Shown here: in pieces, positions 55,684 through 64,000 of the stretch | Position numbering within the stretch: the stretch's first letter is position 1 | Layout: each line of letters opens with the position of its first letter | DNA from: Achromobacter piechaudii NBRC 102461 | GTDB lineage: Bacteria > Pseudomonadota > Gammaproteobacteria > Burkholderiales > Burkholderiaceae_B | Assembly: GCF_001571245.1 (NCBI RefSeq) | Contig: NZ_BCTK01000005.1 | Location: 682,001-746,000 of the forward strand | Direction: 5' to 3' | Length of the DNA: 64,000 nt | Position numbers and translations under genes: made by a program | The notes under the pieces: generated by a model | The model's input: the letters and a program-made list of their open reading frames with translations, nothing else | What the model was told of the DNA's origin: nothing | Databases searched by the model: none

Positions 55684-56784
55684 TCAGCCTCGACGTCCGT
55701 CCGACGTCAGCATCAACACCACCGACGATTCCGCGTCCAGCACTCCGGCGCGCCGCAACTGCGACACCGCAGCCAACGCGGCGGCGGATGACAATTCGGT
55801 ACTGAAGCCACGCCCGGCAAGCCGCTGCCTGGCCCGCGCGGCAGCGGCGTCCGACACTTCCACCGGTGATCCGCCCGAGCGCGACAGGGCTTCCAGTGAT
55901 TGCAGCGTGCAGGTGCCGCCGGCAATGGAGTATTGATCCGTCGCGCCTTCCCACTGGCCACGCGCATCGCCCGTGGCCAGCGCCAACGACAGGCGCGCAT
56001 ACGGTTCAACTGCGTGCAGACGCGGCAGCCGTTCGATGCGGCCGCTGTGCAGCAGATGCTGCCAGCCCAGCAAAATGCCCCACAACAGATCGCCGCGCGC
56101 GGTGGGTACGATGATGTCGGTGGGCGCGCCGCAGGCTTCCAGGATTTCCGTGGCGATGGGCTTGTAGCCTTCGACGCCATACGGGTTCGTGCCGACGGGC
56201 GGATTCAGGTAGTTGGTGCCGGCATACGCCCCGTGGTTGCGGCAGAGGTCCTGCACATAGGGCCAGCGCGCCAGGCTGTCTTCGAACGCGCGCAGCTTCG
56301 CGCCAAAGCCTTGCATGGCTTCGCGCTGCAGGGGCGGGCAGTTGTGGGTGATGGCGATGTCTGCCTGCAAGCCGGCGGCGGCGCAGTAAGCCGCGATGGA
56401 CACGCCGGCGTTGCCGCTGGAGGCCGCCGCCACGCGGTTCGCGCCTGCCAGCTTGGCGCGCGACACCACGAGGGCCGCCATGCGGTCCTTGTGGCTGCCC
56501 GTGGGGTTGGCGCTTTCGCACTTGAGCCAAAGCTGGCCCACGCCTTCTGCTTGAGCGAGGTCGGATGCTGGCAGGCATGGCGTGCCGCCTTCGCCCAGCG
56601 TGACGGGGGCCAGTATCGGCAAGGGCATCGCCGCGTCGTCTTCAGACGCGTCATAGATGCATTCCAGCGTGGCGGGGTGGCCTGCGGCGAGGCAGCTCGG
56701 GCAGCCTTCGGCATAGTCGCCGGGCGCCCACAGGCTTGCGCAGCGGATACAGCACAGGCCGGACAATCTTGGATTCATCTGCAT
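55684..56784 (-). CDS. Threonine-synthase-like PLP-dependent enzyme with zinc ribbon
   Basis: Fold type II PLP enzyme of 366 residues. An N-terminal cysteine pair set (C12/C15 and C28/C31) forms a likely zinc ribbon; the PLP lysine is K99 in NPTGSHKDR, and the phosphate loop is SSGNAGVS near 127. Overall it resembles threonine synthase, but homoserine-pathway neighbours are absent and the gene sits with a deacylase and a solute receptor, so it may act in beta- or gamma-elimination or replacement on another amino acid. Start ATG 56784 or 56778. It ends 3 bp after the deacylase gene, in one transcript. Confidence 0.85.
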   Translation of the reverse strand: MQMNPRLSGLCCIRCASLWAPGDYAEGCPSCLAAGHPATLECIYDASEDDAAMPLPILAPVTLGEGGTPCLPASDLAQAEGVGQLWLKCESANPTGSHKDRMAALVVSRAKLAGANRVAAASSGNAGVSIAAYCAAAGLQADIAITHNCPPLQREAMQGFGAKLRAFEDSLARWPYVQDLCRNHGAYAGTNYLNPPVGTNPYGVEGYKPIATEILEACGAPTDIIVPTARGDLLWGILLGWQHLLHSGRIERLPRLHAVEPYARLSLALATGDARGQWEGATDQYSIAGGTCTLQSLEALSRSGGSPVEVSDAAAARARQRLAGRGFSTELSSAAALAAVSQLRRAGVLDAESSVVLMLTSDGRRG

Positions 56785-56786
56785 GG

Positions 56787-57767
56787 TCAGTACTTCGACG
56801 CGAGGGAGTCTAGGGAAAGGGCGGGGGCCACTTGCAGCAGGCAGTCGCCGTCGTCGCTGCGCGCGATGGCGCGCAGGCAGACGATCGTGCCGGCTTGTGG
56901 GCTGTAGAGGGGGCGCGAAGGCGTATCGGGCCGGGCCGGTTCGATCAGGCGGCCGACCTGCTGGACGGCGCTTACCGCCTGGCCCAGATCAACGTCCGGC
57001 ACGAACACGCCGCCTTCGTGCGCGCGCAGCGTGGCGGCCGGCGCGTCCAGGTCATAGAGGTGGATGTCGGGGTTGGCCGGCACGCGATGGTCGGGCAGCA
57101 GGCCCAGTGCCGCAAGGCAACCCAGCAAGCCATCGCGGCAGCGGTCGGCGAGCGCGCTGCGGGTCTGCCTGCCGCCACCGATCTCCGCGCTAAGGCGCAG
57201 CACCTTATGGCGGCTGGCGGCGGCTGGCAAGGAGCCGGCCTCATTGCCACGGAAGAATACGCAATGCGGCAGTCCGAAAGCACGCGCCAGGGCGGGCAGG
57301 CGTTCGTCGTAGGCATCGTCGCCATAGCGCGTGATCACGGAGGACGGGACGTAGCACAAGGACGCGCCGCCGCTGTGCACATCGACCATCGCTTCTACGC
57401 GTGGCAACAGCCGTGCTTCCAGGGCTGCCGCCACGCTTTCGGTATAGCCACGCGCGGGTGCGCCCAGGAAGGCGCGGTTCAGGTTGCCGCCGTCGGACGG
57501 AGATAGCCGGGTGCCTGCCAGCGACGCTTCGGCATTGACGGCGGGCAGCAGGTAGACCGTGCCGCGTTGCAGGATGTCGGGCAGTTGGTGCCACAGATCC
57601 AGGATGGCCGCCTGACCTTCCCACTCGTCGCCGTGAACGCCCGCAATGAGGGCCACCGCGGGGCCAGGCCCCGCGTCGATCCGCAGCACGGGTATGGTGA
57701 TGCGGCGGTAAGCCGAATCGTTGGTCGCGGCGGCCACGGAGAAGTCTTCGCGGCTTACGCGGGCCAT
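56787..57767 (-). CDS. Succinylglutamate desuccinylase/aspartoacylase family zinc deacylase
   Basis: Zinc amidohydrolase of 326 residues with the carboxypeptidase-like fold: zinc ligands H45 and E48 in AGVHGDEWEG, H131 in VDVHSGG, substrate-binding R98 in GNLNR, and a catalytic glutamate in SAEIGGG near 214. The architecture recalls AstE and the ectoine-pathway deacetylase DoeB; which acyl-amino acid it cleaves is not shown. It lies between a PLP enzyme and a Bug receptor (31-bp gap), suggesting release of an amino acid from an imported N-acyl compound for the PLP enzyme. Confidence 0.87.
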   Translation of the reverse strand: MARVSREDFSVAAATNDSAYRRITIPVLRIDAGPGPAVALIAGVHGDEWEGQAAILDLWHQLPDILQRGTVYLLPAVNAEASLAGTRLSPSDGGNLNRAFLGAPARGYTESVAAALEARLLPRVEAMVDVHSGGASLCYVPSSVITRYGDDAYDERLPALARAFGLPHCVFFRGNEAGSLPAAASRHKVLRLSAEIGGGRQTRSALADRCRDGLLGCLAALGLLPDHRVPANPDIHLYDLDAPAATLRAHEGGVFVPDVDLGQAVSAVQQVGRLIEPARPDTPSRPLYSPQAGTIVCLRAIARSDDGDCLLQVAPALSLDSLASKY

Positions 57768-57798
57768 GATTCAGCTCCGGTGACGGCGTACAAGGCGC

Positions 57799-58755
57799 TC
57801 AGTCCAGCGTGGCGGCCTTGATGATGTTCTCCCATTTGGGCAGCTCCTTGCGCATTTGGGTTTGGACGTCTTGGGGCGTGCCGCCCAGCGGTTCCTGCGA
57901 TCGGCTGCGCAGTTCCTTGGCGACGTTGTCGGATCGCAGCGCCTTGTTCAAGGCGGTATTGAGCCGTTCAATGACGGCGGGCGGCGTGCCAGCGGGCGCG
58001 ATCAGCGCGCTCCAGGCGGATTGCTCGTAGGCGGGGTAGCCCTGTTCGGCCACCGTCGGCACATCGGGGTTGGAGGCCGCGCGAGTCTTGGTCGTGACCG
58101 CCAGGGCGCGCAGCCGCCCGTCTTTCAGATTGCCGATCAGGGGCGGCAGGTTTTCCATCATGGCGTCGACGTGACCGCCCAGCAGGTCCGACAGCTGCGC
58201 GGCGGTGGCCTTGTAGGGAATCTGGCGCACGGCCGCGCCGGTCTGCGCGATGAACAGCTTGACGCCGACCTCGCTGGTCGTGCCGGGGTCCGCCGACGTC
58301 ATGGTCAGGCGATCCGGCTGCGCGCGGCTGGCGTCGATAAAGCTCTTGAGATCGCGGTAGGGCGAGGCGGCATTGACCACGATCACGTTCGGCGTTTCGG
58401 CGACGAGCCCGATCGGGGCCACGTCCCGATCCAGGTCATAGAGCTGTTGTTTGAACAGGAACCGATGCAGCACCAGCGTGCCGACGTGAGCGTAGCCGAT
58501 GGTGTAGCCGTCTGCGGGGGCGCGCAGCATGGCCTGCGTGCCGATGCGGCCACCCGCGCCGACCCGGTTTTCCACGACGACGGGTTGGCCAAGCTGGCGG
58601 CTCATTTCCTGCCCGATCAATCGGGCGGTGATGTCCGCATTACCGCCTGCGGCGGCAGGCACGATCAGCGTGATCGCGCGTTCCGGGTAGTCGGCTTGGG
58701 CGCAGGGGGCGGCAAGGCAGAACAGCAGGGCGGCAAGGCGGGTGGTGCGTTTCAT
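57799..58755 (-). CDS. Bug-family tripartite tricarboxylate transporter substrate-binding protein
   Basis: Periplasmic receptor of 318 residues with a signal peptide (to about 21, PCAQA|DYP) and the Bug core: YPERAITLIVPAAAGGNADITARL, GTTSEVGVKLFIAQTG and DVPTVAEQGYPAYEQSAWSAL. The Bug family is hugely expanded in Bordetella, Achromobacter and Cupriavidus, mostly as orphans without TctA/TctB, as here. It heads the minus-strand cluster Bug-deacylase-PLP enzyme. Known Bug ligands are dicarboxylates and small polar acids. Confidence 0.92.
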   Translation of the reverse strand: MKRTTRLAALLFCLAAPCAQADYPERAITLIVPAAAGGNADITARLIGQEMSRQLGQPVVVENRVGAGGRIGTQAMLRAPADGYTIGYAHVGTLVLHRFLFKQQLYDLDRDVAPIGLVAETPNVIVVNAASPYRDLKSFIDASRAQPDRLTMTSADPGTTSEVGVKLFIAQTGAAVRQIPYKATAAQLSDLLGGHVDAMMENLPPLIGNLKDGRLRALAVTTKTRAASNPDVPTVAEQGYPAYEQSAWSALIAPAGTPPAVIERLNTALNKALRSDNVAKELRSRSQEPLGGTPQDVQTQMRKELPKWENIIKAATLD

Positions 58756-58845
58756 GACGATTCCCGAGGCGTTGAGAGCTGCGCCATTGTGCGGTCGAGC
58801 CCAGAGGAATCCGTTCGCTTCAATAAGATGGATGTTCGGATGAAT

Positions 58846-60138
58846 CTAATCGTCGTTCGGCTTTTTCACGTCGGCCTGCTTGCCCAACCCGTATCCCACG
58901 GCGGCAGCGACCAGCGCCACCGCCGCGCCCAGCAGCGCGATCAATGCCGCGCCATGGCCCAGCATGTCGACCCCGGCCTTGACCCAGCCGCTGGCCGCGT
59001 CGCCGCCACGGTAGACCACCGTATCGATCACATTCTTGGTCTTGTACTTGTCCTGCGCGGGCACGGCGGTGAACAGCATTTCGCGGCCCGGCCGGATCAG
59101 GGCGTATTCGCCGGCCCGGCGCAGGATCATTGCCGCAGCCAGCACGCCAAAAACGGGAAAGGCGGCAAGCGCGAGGAATGCCAGCCCCACCGCCAACGGC
59201 ACCGCCGTCAACAGGAAGCGCAGCCCCAGGCGCGCCGCCACGCGGCCGGTAAGGAACACCTGAGACAGCAGCGCCAGGGTCTGCACGGTGACGTCCAGCG
59301 CGCTGAATACGCGGATGCGCTGGGCGGTGTCCGCAAACGTATCGGCGACCAGGCGAGCCTGCTCCATGTACAGAAAGGTGTTCAGCGTGGCCAGCAGCAC
59401 CACCAACAGCGAGATGCCCAGCAGGTAGCGCGAACGAAAGATGCGCGCGATGCCGTCCAGCATGGCCCCTTCGATGGGGCGCTGCATGTCTTGCAGATCC
59501 GATTCGGGGCGCGTGGCGGCGCGCCAGCGCAGCAGCCATTGCTTGAGCGGCAACGTAGCGGTCAACAATAGCGCCGACAGCAGCAGCAGGCCGGCGGGAC
59601 CCAAGGCACCCGCCAGCAAAGCGCCCAGCAGCGGCCCGCACAGCCCACCCGCGCTGGCGCCGGCGGCGATCAATGCGAACAGGCGCTTGGCCGAGTCCAT
59701 CCGGAACACGTCGGCCATCAGGCTCCACGCGATCGACACGACGAACAGATTGAAGACGGACAGCCACACGTAGAAAGCGCGTGCCGCCCATACGCTGCCG
59801 GGTTGCAGATACAACAGGGCGGCGAACCCCGCCATGGTCAACGCAAAGAGGCTGTACACCCAAGTCAGCAGGGTTTCGCGCCGCACCCGGGCGGACAAGG
59901 CGCCAAACAGGGGCACGACCGCCAGCGTGGCGACGAAAGTGGCGGTGAACAGCCATTGCAGCTGATTGACGCCTGCCTGGATTCCCATCGTCTCGCGGAT
60001 GGGGCGCAGCATGAAATAGCCGCAGAACAAAAAGAAGAAGAAGGCGAAGCCGCAGGCGGCGGGCGCGATTTCATCTTCGTGGATGCCCAGCGCCAGGGCT
60101 GCGCGCGCGCGTAGCCGGGGAAGGCCGGCGTAGGCCAT
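58846..60138 (-). CDS. ATP/ADP-translocase-like (NTP/NDP carrier, MFS-like) membrane protein
   Basis: A 430-residue protein with about 11-12 spans. The start region has the carrier-like FFLFCGYFMLRPIRETMGI and a later segment LIAAGASAGGLCGPLLGALLAG; the C-terminal KYKTKNVIDTVVYRGGDAASGW is a recurring feature of free-living bacterial relatives of rickettsial/chlamydial ATP/ADP carriers. True nucleotide exchange in free-living bacteria is unproven. It lies 4 bp after the aldo/keto reductase gene, likely one transcript. Confidence 0.8.
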   Translation of the reverse strand: MAYAGLPRLRARAALALGIHEDEIAPAACGFAFFFFLFCGYFMLRPIRETMGIQAGVNQLQWLFTATFVATLAVVPLFGALSARVRRETLLTWVYSLFALTMAGFAALLYLQPGSVWAARAFYVWLSVFNLFVVSIAWSLMADVFRMDSAKRLFALIAAGASAGGLCGPLLGALLAGALGPAGLLLLSALLLTATLPLKQWLLRWRAATRPESDLQDMQRPIEGAMLDGIARIFRSRYLLGISLLVVLLATLNTFLYMEQARLVADTFADTAQRIRVFSALDVTVQTLALLSQVFLTGRVAARLGLRFLLTAVPLAVGLAFLALAAFPVFGVLAAAMILRRAGEYALIRPGREMLFTAVPAQDKYKTKNVIDTVVYRGGDAASGWVKAGVDMLGHGAALIALLGAAVALVAAAVGYGLGKQADVKKPNDD

Positions 60139-60142
60139 GGCG

Positions 60143-61060
60143 TTACGCCAGCAGGGCGGCGATGCGTTCGCGCAGCGCGGCGTCGGGTTGCCGCCCGAAT
60201 CCTGCCTGCACGTTGTCGGCCATGTTGACCGGCTTGGACGTGGCGGGAATGACGGCGGTGACGGCGGGATGCCCGATGATGAATTTCAGGAAGATCTGCG
60301 CCCAGGAGGTGCAACCGATCTCGGCGGCCAGGCTGGGCAGGGGGCGGCCTTTGACCTGACGAAAGAGTGCGCCGTCCTGGAAGGGGCGGTTGATCAGCAC
60401 GGCGACGCCGTTGGCCTGGCAAGCCGGCAGCAGGCGCTTTTCCGCGTTGCGCGCGCCGACCGACAGATTGATTTGCAGGAAGTCCAGCTTTTCGCTTTCG
60501 ACCAGTTCGGTCAGTTCGTCGTGCGCATAATCGGTGTAATGCGTGATGCCGATGTAGCGCGTGACGCCCTGCTGCTTCAGTTCGCGCAGCAGCGCCAATT
60601 GGTTGCGGGTGTCGATCAGGTTGTGCACCTGGATCAGGTCGAGCTTGTCGCGGCGCAGTCGTTGCTGCGATTGTCGGATCTGCGCCATGGCGGACTCGTG
60701 GCCCTGCGTGCCGATCTTGGTCGCCAGGAAGTACGGGGGCGTCGTCGCGGCCTGGCGCGCCAGCAGCGCGCCGACTACCGCTTCGGCCTGGCCGTAGCTG
60801 GGTGCCGTGTCGATCAGATAACCGCCTTCCTTCGTGAAGATGTCCAGCACTTGCGCCAGCGGTTCCATGGCTGCGGCGTCGGTGGGAGAGGCGTTGAACG
60901 TGTCCGCCGTGCCAAGGCCGATAACGGGGATCAGCTCTTTCGATGACGGAATGGCCCGGGTCAGCATGGCTTGTTTCATGCTCAGGGCCTGAGCGGCGCC
61001 CGCCGGCCCCAGCAAGGCGGCGCAGGCGGCGGTCTGGAGGAAGCGGCGGCGGTCGTGCAT
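60143..61060 (-). CDS. Tat-exported aldo/keto reductase
   Basis: A 305-residue AKR with an N-terminal Tat signal (HDRRRFLQTAACAALLG). The catalytic tetrad is complete: D84 and Y89 in DTAPSYG, K115 in ATKIG and H146 in QVHN. Export is odd for an NADPH enzyme; such periplasmic AKRs are known by sequence in proteobacteria, but the cofactor supply is unclear. A following membrane carrier gene (NTP/NDP-carrier-like) may form a unit with it. Confidence 0.85.
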   Translation of the reverse strand: MHDRRRFLQTAACAALLGPAGAAQALSMKQAMLTRAIPSSKELIPVIGLGTADTFNASPTDAAAMEPLAQVLDIFTKEGGYLIDTAPSYGQAEAVVGALLARQAATTPPYFLATKIGTQGHESAMAQIRQSQQRLRRDKLDLIQVHNLIDTRNQLALLRELKQQGVTRYIGITHYTDYAHDELTELVESEKLDFLQINLSVGARNAEKRLLPACQANGVAVLINRPFQDGALFRQVKGRPLPSLAAEIGCTSWAQIFLKFIIGHPAVTAVIPATSKPVNMADNVQAGFGRQPDAALRERIAALLA

Positions 61061-61072
61061 CGGAGGCGCTCC

Positions 61073-61107
61073 AAAAGAAAAAGGCCTACACGTGAATGTA
61101 GGCCTTT
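61073..61107 (-). terminator. Terminator of the Bax-inhibitor-1 gene
   Basis: On the minus strand, an 11-bp stem (AAAGGCCTACA/TGTAGGCCTTT) with a 6-base loop is followed by TTCTTTT. It lies 22 bp after the stop of the Bax-inhibitor-1 gene and just before the aldo/keto reductase gene. Confidence 0.88.
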
Positions 61108-61129
61108 GTACCGGACTAGCGGTGCGCGA

Positions 61130-61840
61130 TTACTCGCGGTTGCCGCCGAAGATGCCCAGCAGCATCAGCAGGTTCGAGAAGACGTTGTAGACGTCCAGGT
61201 AGATGGCCAGCGTGGCGGACACGTAGTTGGTTTCACCGCCATTGACCACGCGTTGCAGGTCAACCAGCATGAAGGCCGAGAACACGAGGATGGCCATGAC
61301 CGAGATGGTCAGCATCAGCGCGGGCAGTTGCAGGAAGATGTTTGCCAGCGCCGCGATCAGGATCACGACCGCGCCGATGAACAGGAACTTCTGCATGCCT
61401 GACAGATCGCGCTTGATGGTGGTGGCCAGCGTGGCCATCGTGCCGAAGACGATTGCCGTGCCGCCGAACGCGGTCATGACCAGCTGCGAGCCGTTGCTGA
61501 AGCCCATGACGAAGCCCAGCAGGCGAGACAGCATGATGCCCATGAAAAACGTGAAGGCAAGCAGCAGCACCACGCCCATCGAGTTGTTCTTGTTTTTCTC
61601 GATGGCGAACATCATGCCGAACGCGCCCACCAGGAAAACGATGGCGGACAAGCCGGGGCTGGCGCCCATGACTCGGTTGATGCCGGTGTACATGCCGACC
61701 GCTGCGCCCAGCACCGTCGGAATCAGCGACAGGGCCAAGAGCCAGTAAGTGTTGCGCAGGACCTGGTTGCGAGCGACTTCGCCCGGCGCGCCAGCGACCG
61801 CGCCGGAACGATTAAAAGGGGACGGACGATATTCGTTCAT
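61130..61840 (-). CDS. Bax inhibitor-1/YccA family membrane protein
   Basis: A seven-span inner-membrane protein of 236 residues. The family core is visible: VLRNTYWLLALSLIPTVLGAAVG at the first span, SNGSQLVMTAFGGTAIVFG near 120, and the C-terminal YLDVYNVFSNLLMLLGIFGGNRE. In E. coli YccA modulates the FtsH protease; YbhL is related. Start ATG 61840 with CAGGAG upstream; an open in-frame extension of 36 residues runs through the promoter. A sigma-E-like promoter precedes it. Single gene with its own terminator. Confidence 0.93.
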   Translation of the reverse strand: MNEYRPSPFNRSGAVAGAPGEVARNQVLRNTYWLLALSLIPTVLGAAVGMYTGINRVMGASPGLSAIVFLVGAFGMMFAIEKNKNNSMGVVLLLAFTFFMGIMLSRLLGFVMGFSNGSQLVMTAFGGTAIVFGTMATLATTIKRDLSGMQKFLFIGAVVILIAALANIFLQLPALMLTISVMAILVFSAFMLVDLQRVVNGGETNYVSATLAIYLDVYNVFSNLLMLLGIFGGNRE

Positions 61841-61880
61841 GGAGAACTCCTGTATGCGCCAAAAATGATTGCGTGAAAGC

Positions 61881-61908
61881 TTAGATGCGAAGGATACCTT
61901 ACAGTTCC
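61881..61908 (-). promoter_or_regulatory. Sigma-E (RpoE)-type promoter of the Bax-inhibitor-1 gene
   Basis: On the minus strand, GGAACTG (61902-61908), 15 bases, then ATCTAA (61881-61886), against the RpoE consensus GGAACTT-N15-GTCTAA. Predicted transcription start about 34 bases before the ATG. The sigma factor itself is encoded in this window (45842-46441). Confidence 0.6.
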
Positions 61909-61959
61909 CTGAAGAATCCAGTTTTTGAAGATTGAGGCGCGGCGCCAAAAAAGACGGTT

Positions 61960-62364
61960 TCAGCCGGGCCGCACTTCGTTCAATACCCGGGAAACGATAC
62001 CCGGTAATTCCTTGTCCATGCGTGCCTGGAGCTGCTCGACCGCATCCGCCAGTGCACGTCGCATGAGTTGTTCGACTTCCGCCTGCAGCCGGGCGCTCAA
62101 TACCGTGGCGTCGGGCAGGGCGCGGGCGGGTGGCGACGCGACACCCGCATGAACGGCGGGGGCCTCATCCACGTTCCAGTCGGGGTCGTCGGCGACGTCC
62201 GTAAGCAGGGGAAACGCGTCATCGGCGTCGACGTCGCTGGCGTCGTCGGCCAGTTCGGTCAGCACGGGGGTGTCAGGCTCGTCGGGCGGAAGCGGCGCAT
62301 AAAGCGTCGGTTCGGCCCGTTGGGTCAGGGTGGGGATGCCGGGGTCGTTGGGGCGAGAGGGCAT
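61960..62364 (-). CDS. DUF2486-like small acidic protein
   Basis: A 134-residue protein: an acidic, Pro/Asp-rich N-terminal half with two PVLTEL/PLLTDV-type segments, and a helical C-terminal half (SARLQAEVEQLMRRALADAVEQLQARMDKELPGIVSRVLNEV). This matches the pattern of the DUF2486 family of Burkholderiales. Function unknown; the helix may dimerise. It lies 65 bp after holC on the same strand. Confidence 0.72.
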   Translation of the reverse strand: MPSRPNDPGIPTLTQRAEPTLYAPLPPDEPDTPVLTELADDASDVDADDAFPLLTDVADDPDWNVDEAPAVHAGVASPPARALPDATVLSARLQAEVEQLMRRALADAVEQLQARMDKELPGIVSRVLNEVRPG

Positions 62365-62429
62365 GGAGACTCCCGAATATATCTAGGGGCCAGAGCGGAC
62401 GCAGGGCCCGCCCGGACGGATTGGGCGGG

Positions 62430-62900
62430 TCAACCGCTGGCCGGTTGGCGGCTGAGGTCGTGGCTTTGCGGCGTATGGCCCGCGTTCAGGTAGACGCGCC
62501 AGCGCTGACGGGCCGCCTGCTTGTCATCGGGGTCGTCCGACACGATTTCAAGCAGCCGCTCGAAAGTCTCGAACCCGGGCGGGCAGTCGTTGTCCAGATT
62601 CAGCAGCCACAGCGGCGGGGCATCCGGCCCGGCGTCGGGTTGGGCCGCCTGGGCGGCCTGCTGAGGGTCCCCGGCCGTCAACACCACCGGCGTTTCGGGC
62701 GCGAGCGGGTCGTTGGCCAGCACATGGGGGACGAAAGCGGTGTCGTCGAACGCCCACAGCATGCGATCGAACGCGGCCAGGCGCGAGCCGTCTTTACAGT
62801 ACACCACCAGCCGTTGCCCCGCCAGGAAGCGCTTGCGCACCACCTGGCAGGCCGTGCGCAAGCGGTCGGGCGCGCCAAAGGCGAAATCGATTCGCGTCAT
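62430..62900 (-). CDS. holC: DNA polymerase III chi subunit
   Basis: Clamp-loader accessory subunit that binds SSB, 156 residues. RIDFAFGAPDRLRTACQVVRKRFLAGQRLVVYC is the HolC start, and the WAFDDTAFVPHVLA and LLNLDNDCPPGFETFERLLEIV segments follow. It lies 22 bp after pepA, the usual pepA-holC order. A hairpin (CCCGCCC/GGGCGGG) abuts its stop. Confidence 0.93.
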   Translation of the reverse strand: MTRIDFAFGAPDRLRTACQVVRKRFLAGQRLVVYCKDGSRLAAFDRMLWAFDDTAFVPHVLANDPLAPETPVVLTAGDPQQAAQAAQPDAGPDAPPLWLLNLDNDCPPGFETFERLLEIVSDDPDDKQAARQRWRVYLNAGHTPQSHDLSRQPASG

Positions 62901-62922
62901 GCCCGGTTCCGTTGCAGCAGTT

Positions 62923-64000
<1,078 letters not shown>

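Overview
The window is about 64 kb of high-GC, gene-dense bacterial chromosome. Gene content and order (rpoE-mucA-mucB-mucD-lepA-lepB-rnc-era-recO; yceD-rpmF-plsX-fabH-fabD-fabG-acpP-fabF; several branched-chain amino acid type ABC transporters; a Bug-family solute receptor; a short RecO; an intracellular PHA depolymerase) point to a betaproteobacterium of the Alcaligenaceae, most likely Achromobacter or a close Bordetella relative. That assignment is inference from gene families; no rRNA or tRNA gene was seen. No phage, insertion sequence, integron or CRISPR array was recognised, and base composition looks even throughout.

Layout. 1-3.7 kb: a liv-type ABC transporter with livM and livG fused. 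3.7-5.9 kb: a Tat-exported phospholipase C. 6-12.8 kb, minus strand: a second liv-type system (livG, livF, binding protein, livH, livM), followed by an orphan glycine-betaine-type binding protein and a class IV aminotransferase. 13.1-17.1 kb: nth-rsxB, PHA depolymerase, ferredoxin-NADP reductase and a 7Fe ferredoxin. 17.3-25.4 kb: pncB, a RidA protein, a flavodoxin-like protein with an MtfA peptidase, relA, an MHS transporter and argE. 25.5-29.2 kb: trpB-trpA-accD, then the lipid A deacylase pagL. 29.4-36.4 kb: rne, rluC, an HAD phosphatase and the msrPQ methionine sulfoxide reductase. 36.4-38.5 kb: a lipoprotein amidase, a tetrapyrrole-methylase-type methyltransferase and a Maf protein. 38.5-45.4 kb: the yceD/rpmF/fatty-acid-synthesis operon. 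45.4-54.7 kb: the envelope-stress sigma factor locus with its anti-sigma factors and periplasmic protease, then the lepA-lepB-rnc-era-recO run. 54.7-61.1 kb: an accessory-looking block (LysR regulator; PLP enzyme, zinc deacylase and Bug receptor; nucleotide-carrier-like protein; Tat aldo/keto reductase). 61.1-64 kb: a Bax-inhibitor-1 protein, a DUF2486-like protein, holC and the C-terminal part of pepA, which runs off the window.

The genes fall into three themes: uptake of amino acids and osmolytes; envelope and lipid metabolism (fatty acid synthesis, acetyl-CoA carboxylase beta, lipid A deacylation, phospholipase, signal peptidase, sigma-E response); and RNA or translation housekeeping (RNase E, RNase III, RluC, Era, LepA, L32). 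I found no wholly new defence or mobile system. The most interesting signals are regulatory: a sigma-E-type promoter in front of the Bax-inhibitor gene, a strong promoter with three hairpins and a 15-bp tandem repeat before yceD-rpmF, a 104-bp inverted repeat between acpP and fabF, a perfect -10 hexamer abutting the lepA start, and a 20-bp palindrome in the rne leader. The PLP enzyme/deacylase/Bug cluster is a plausible undescribed catabolic unit.
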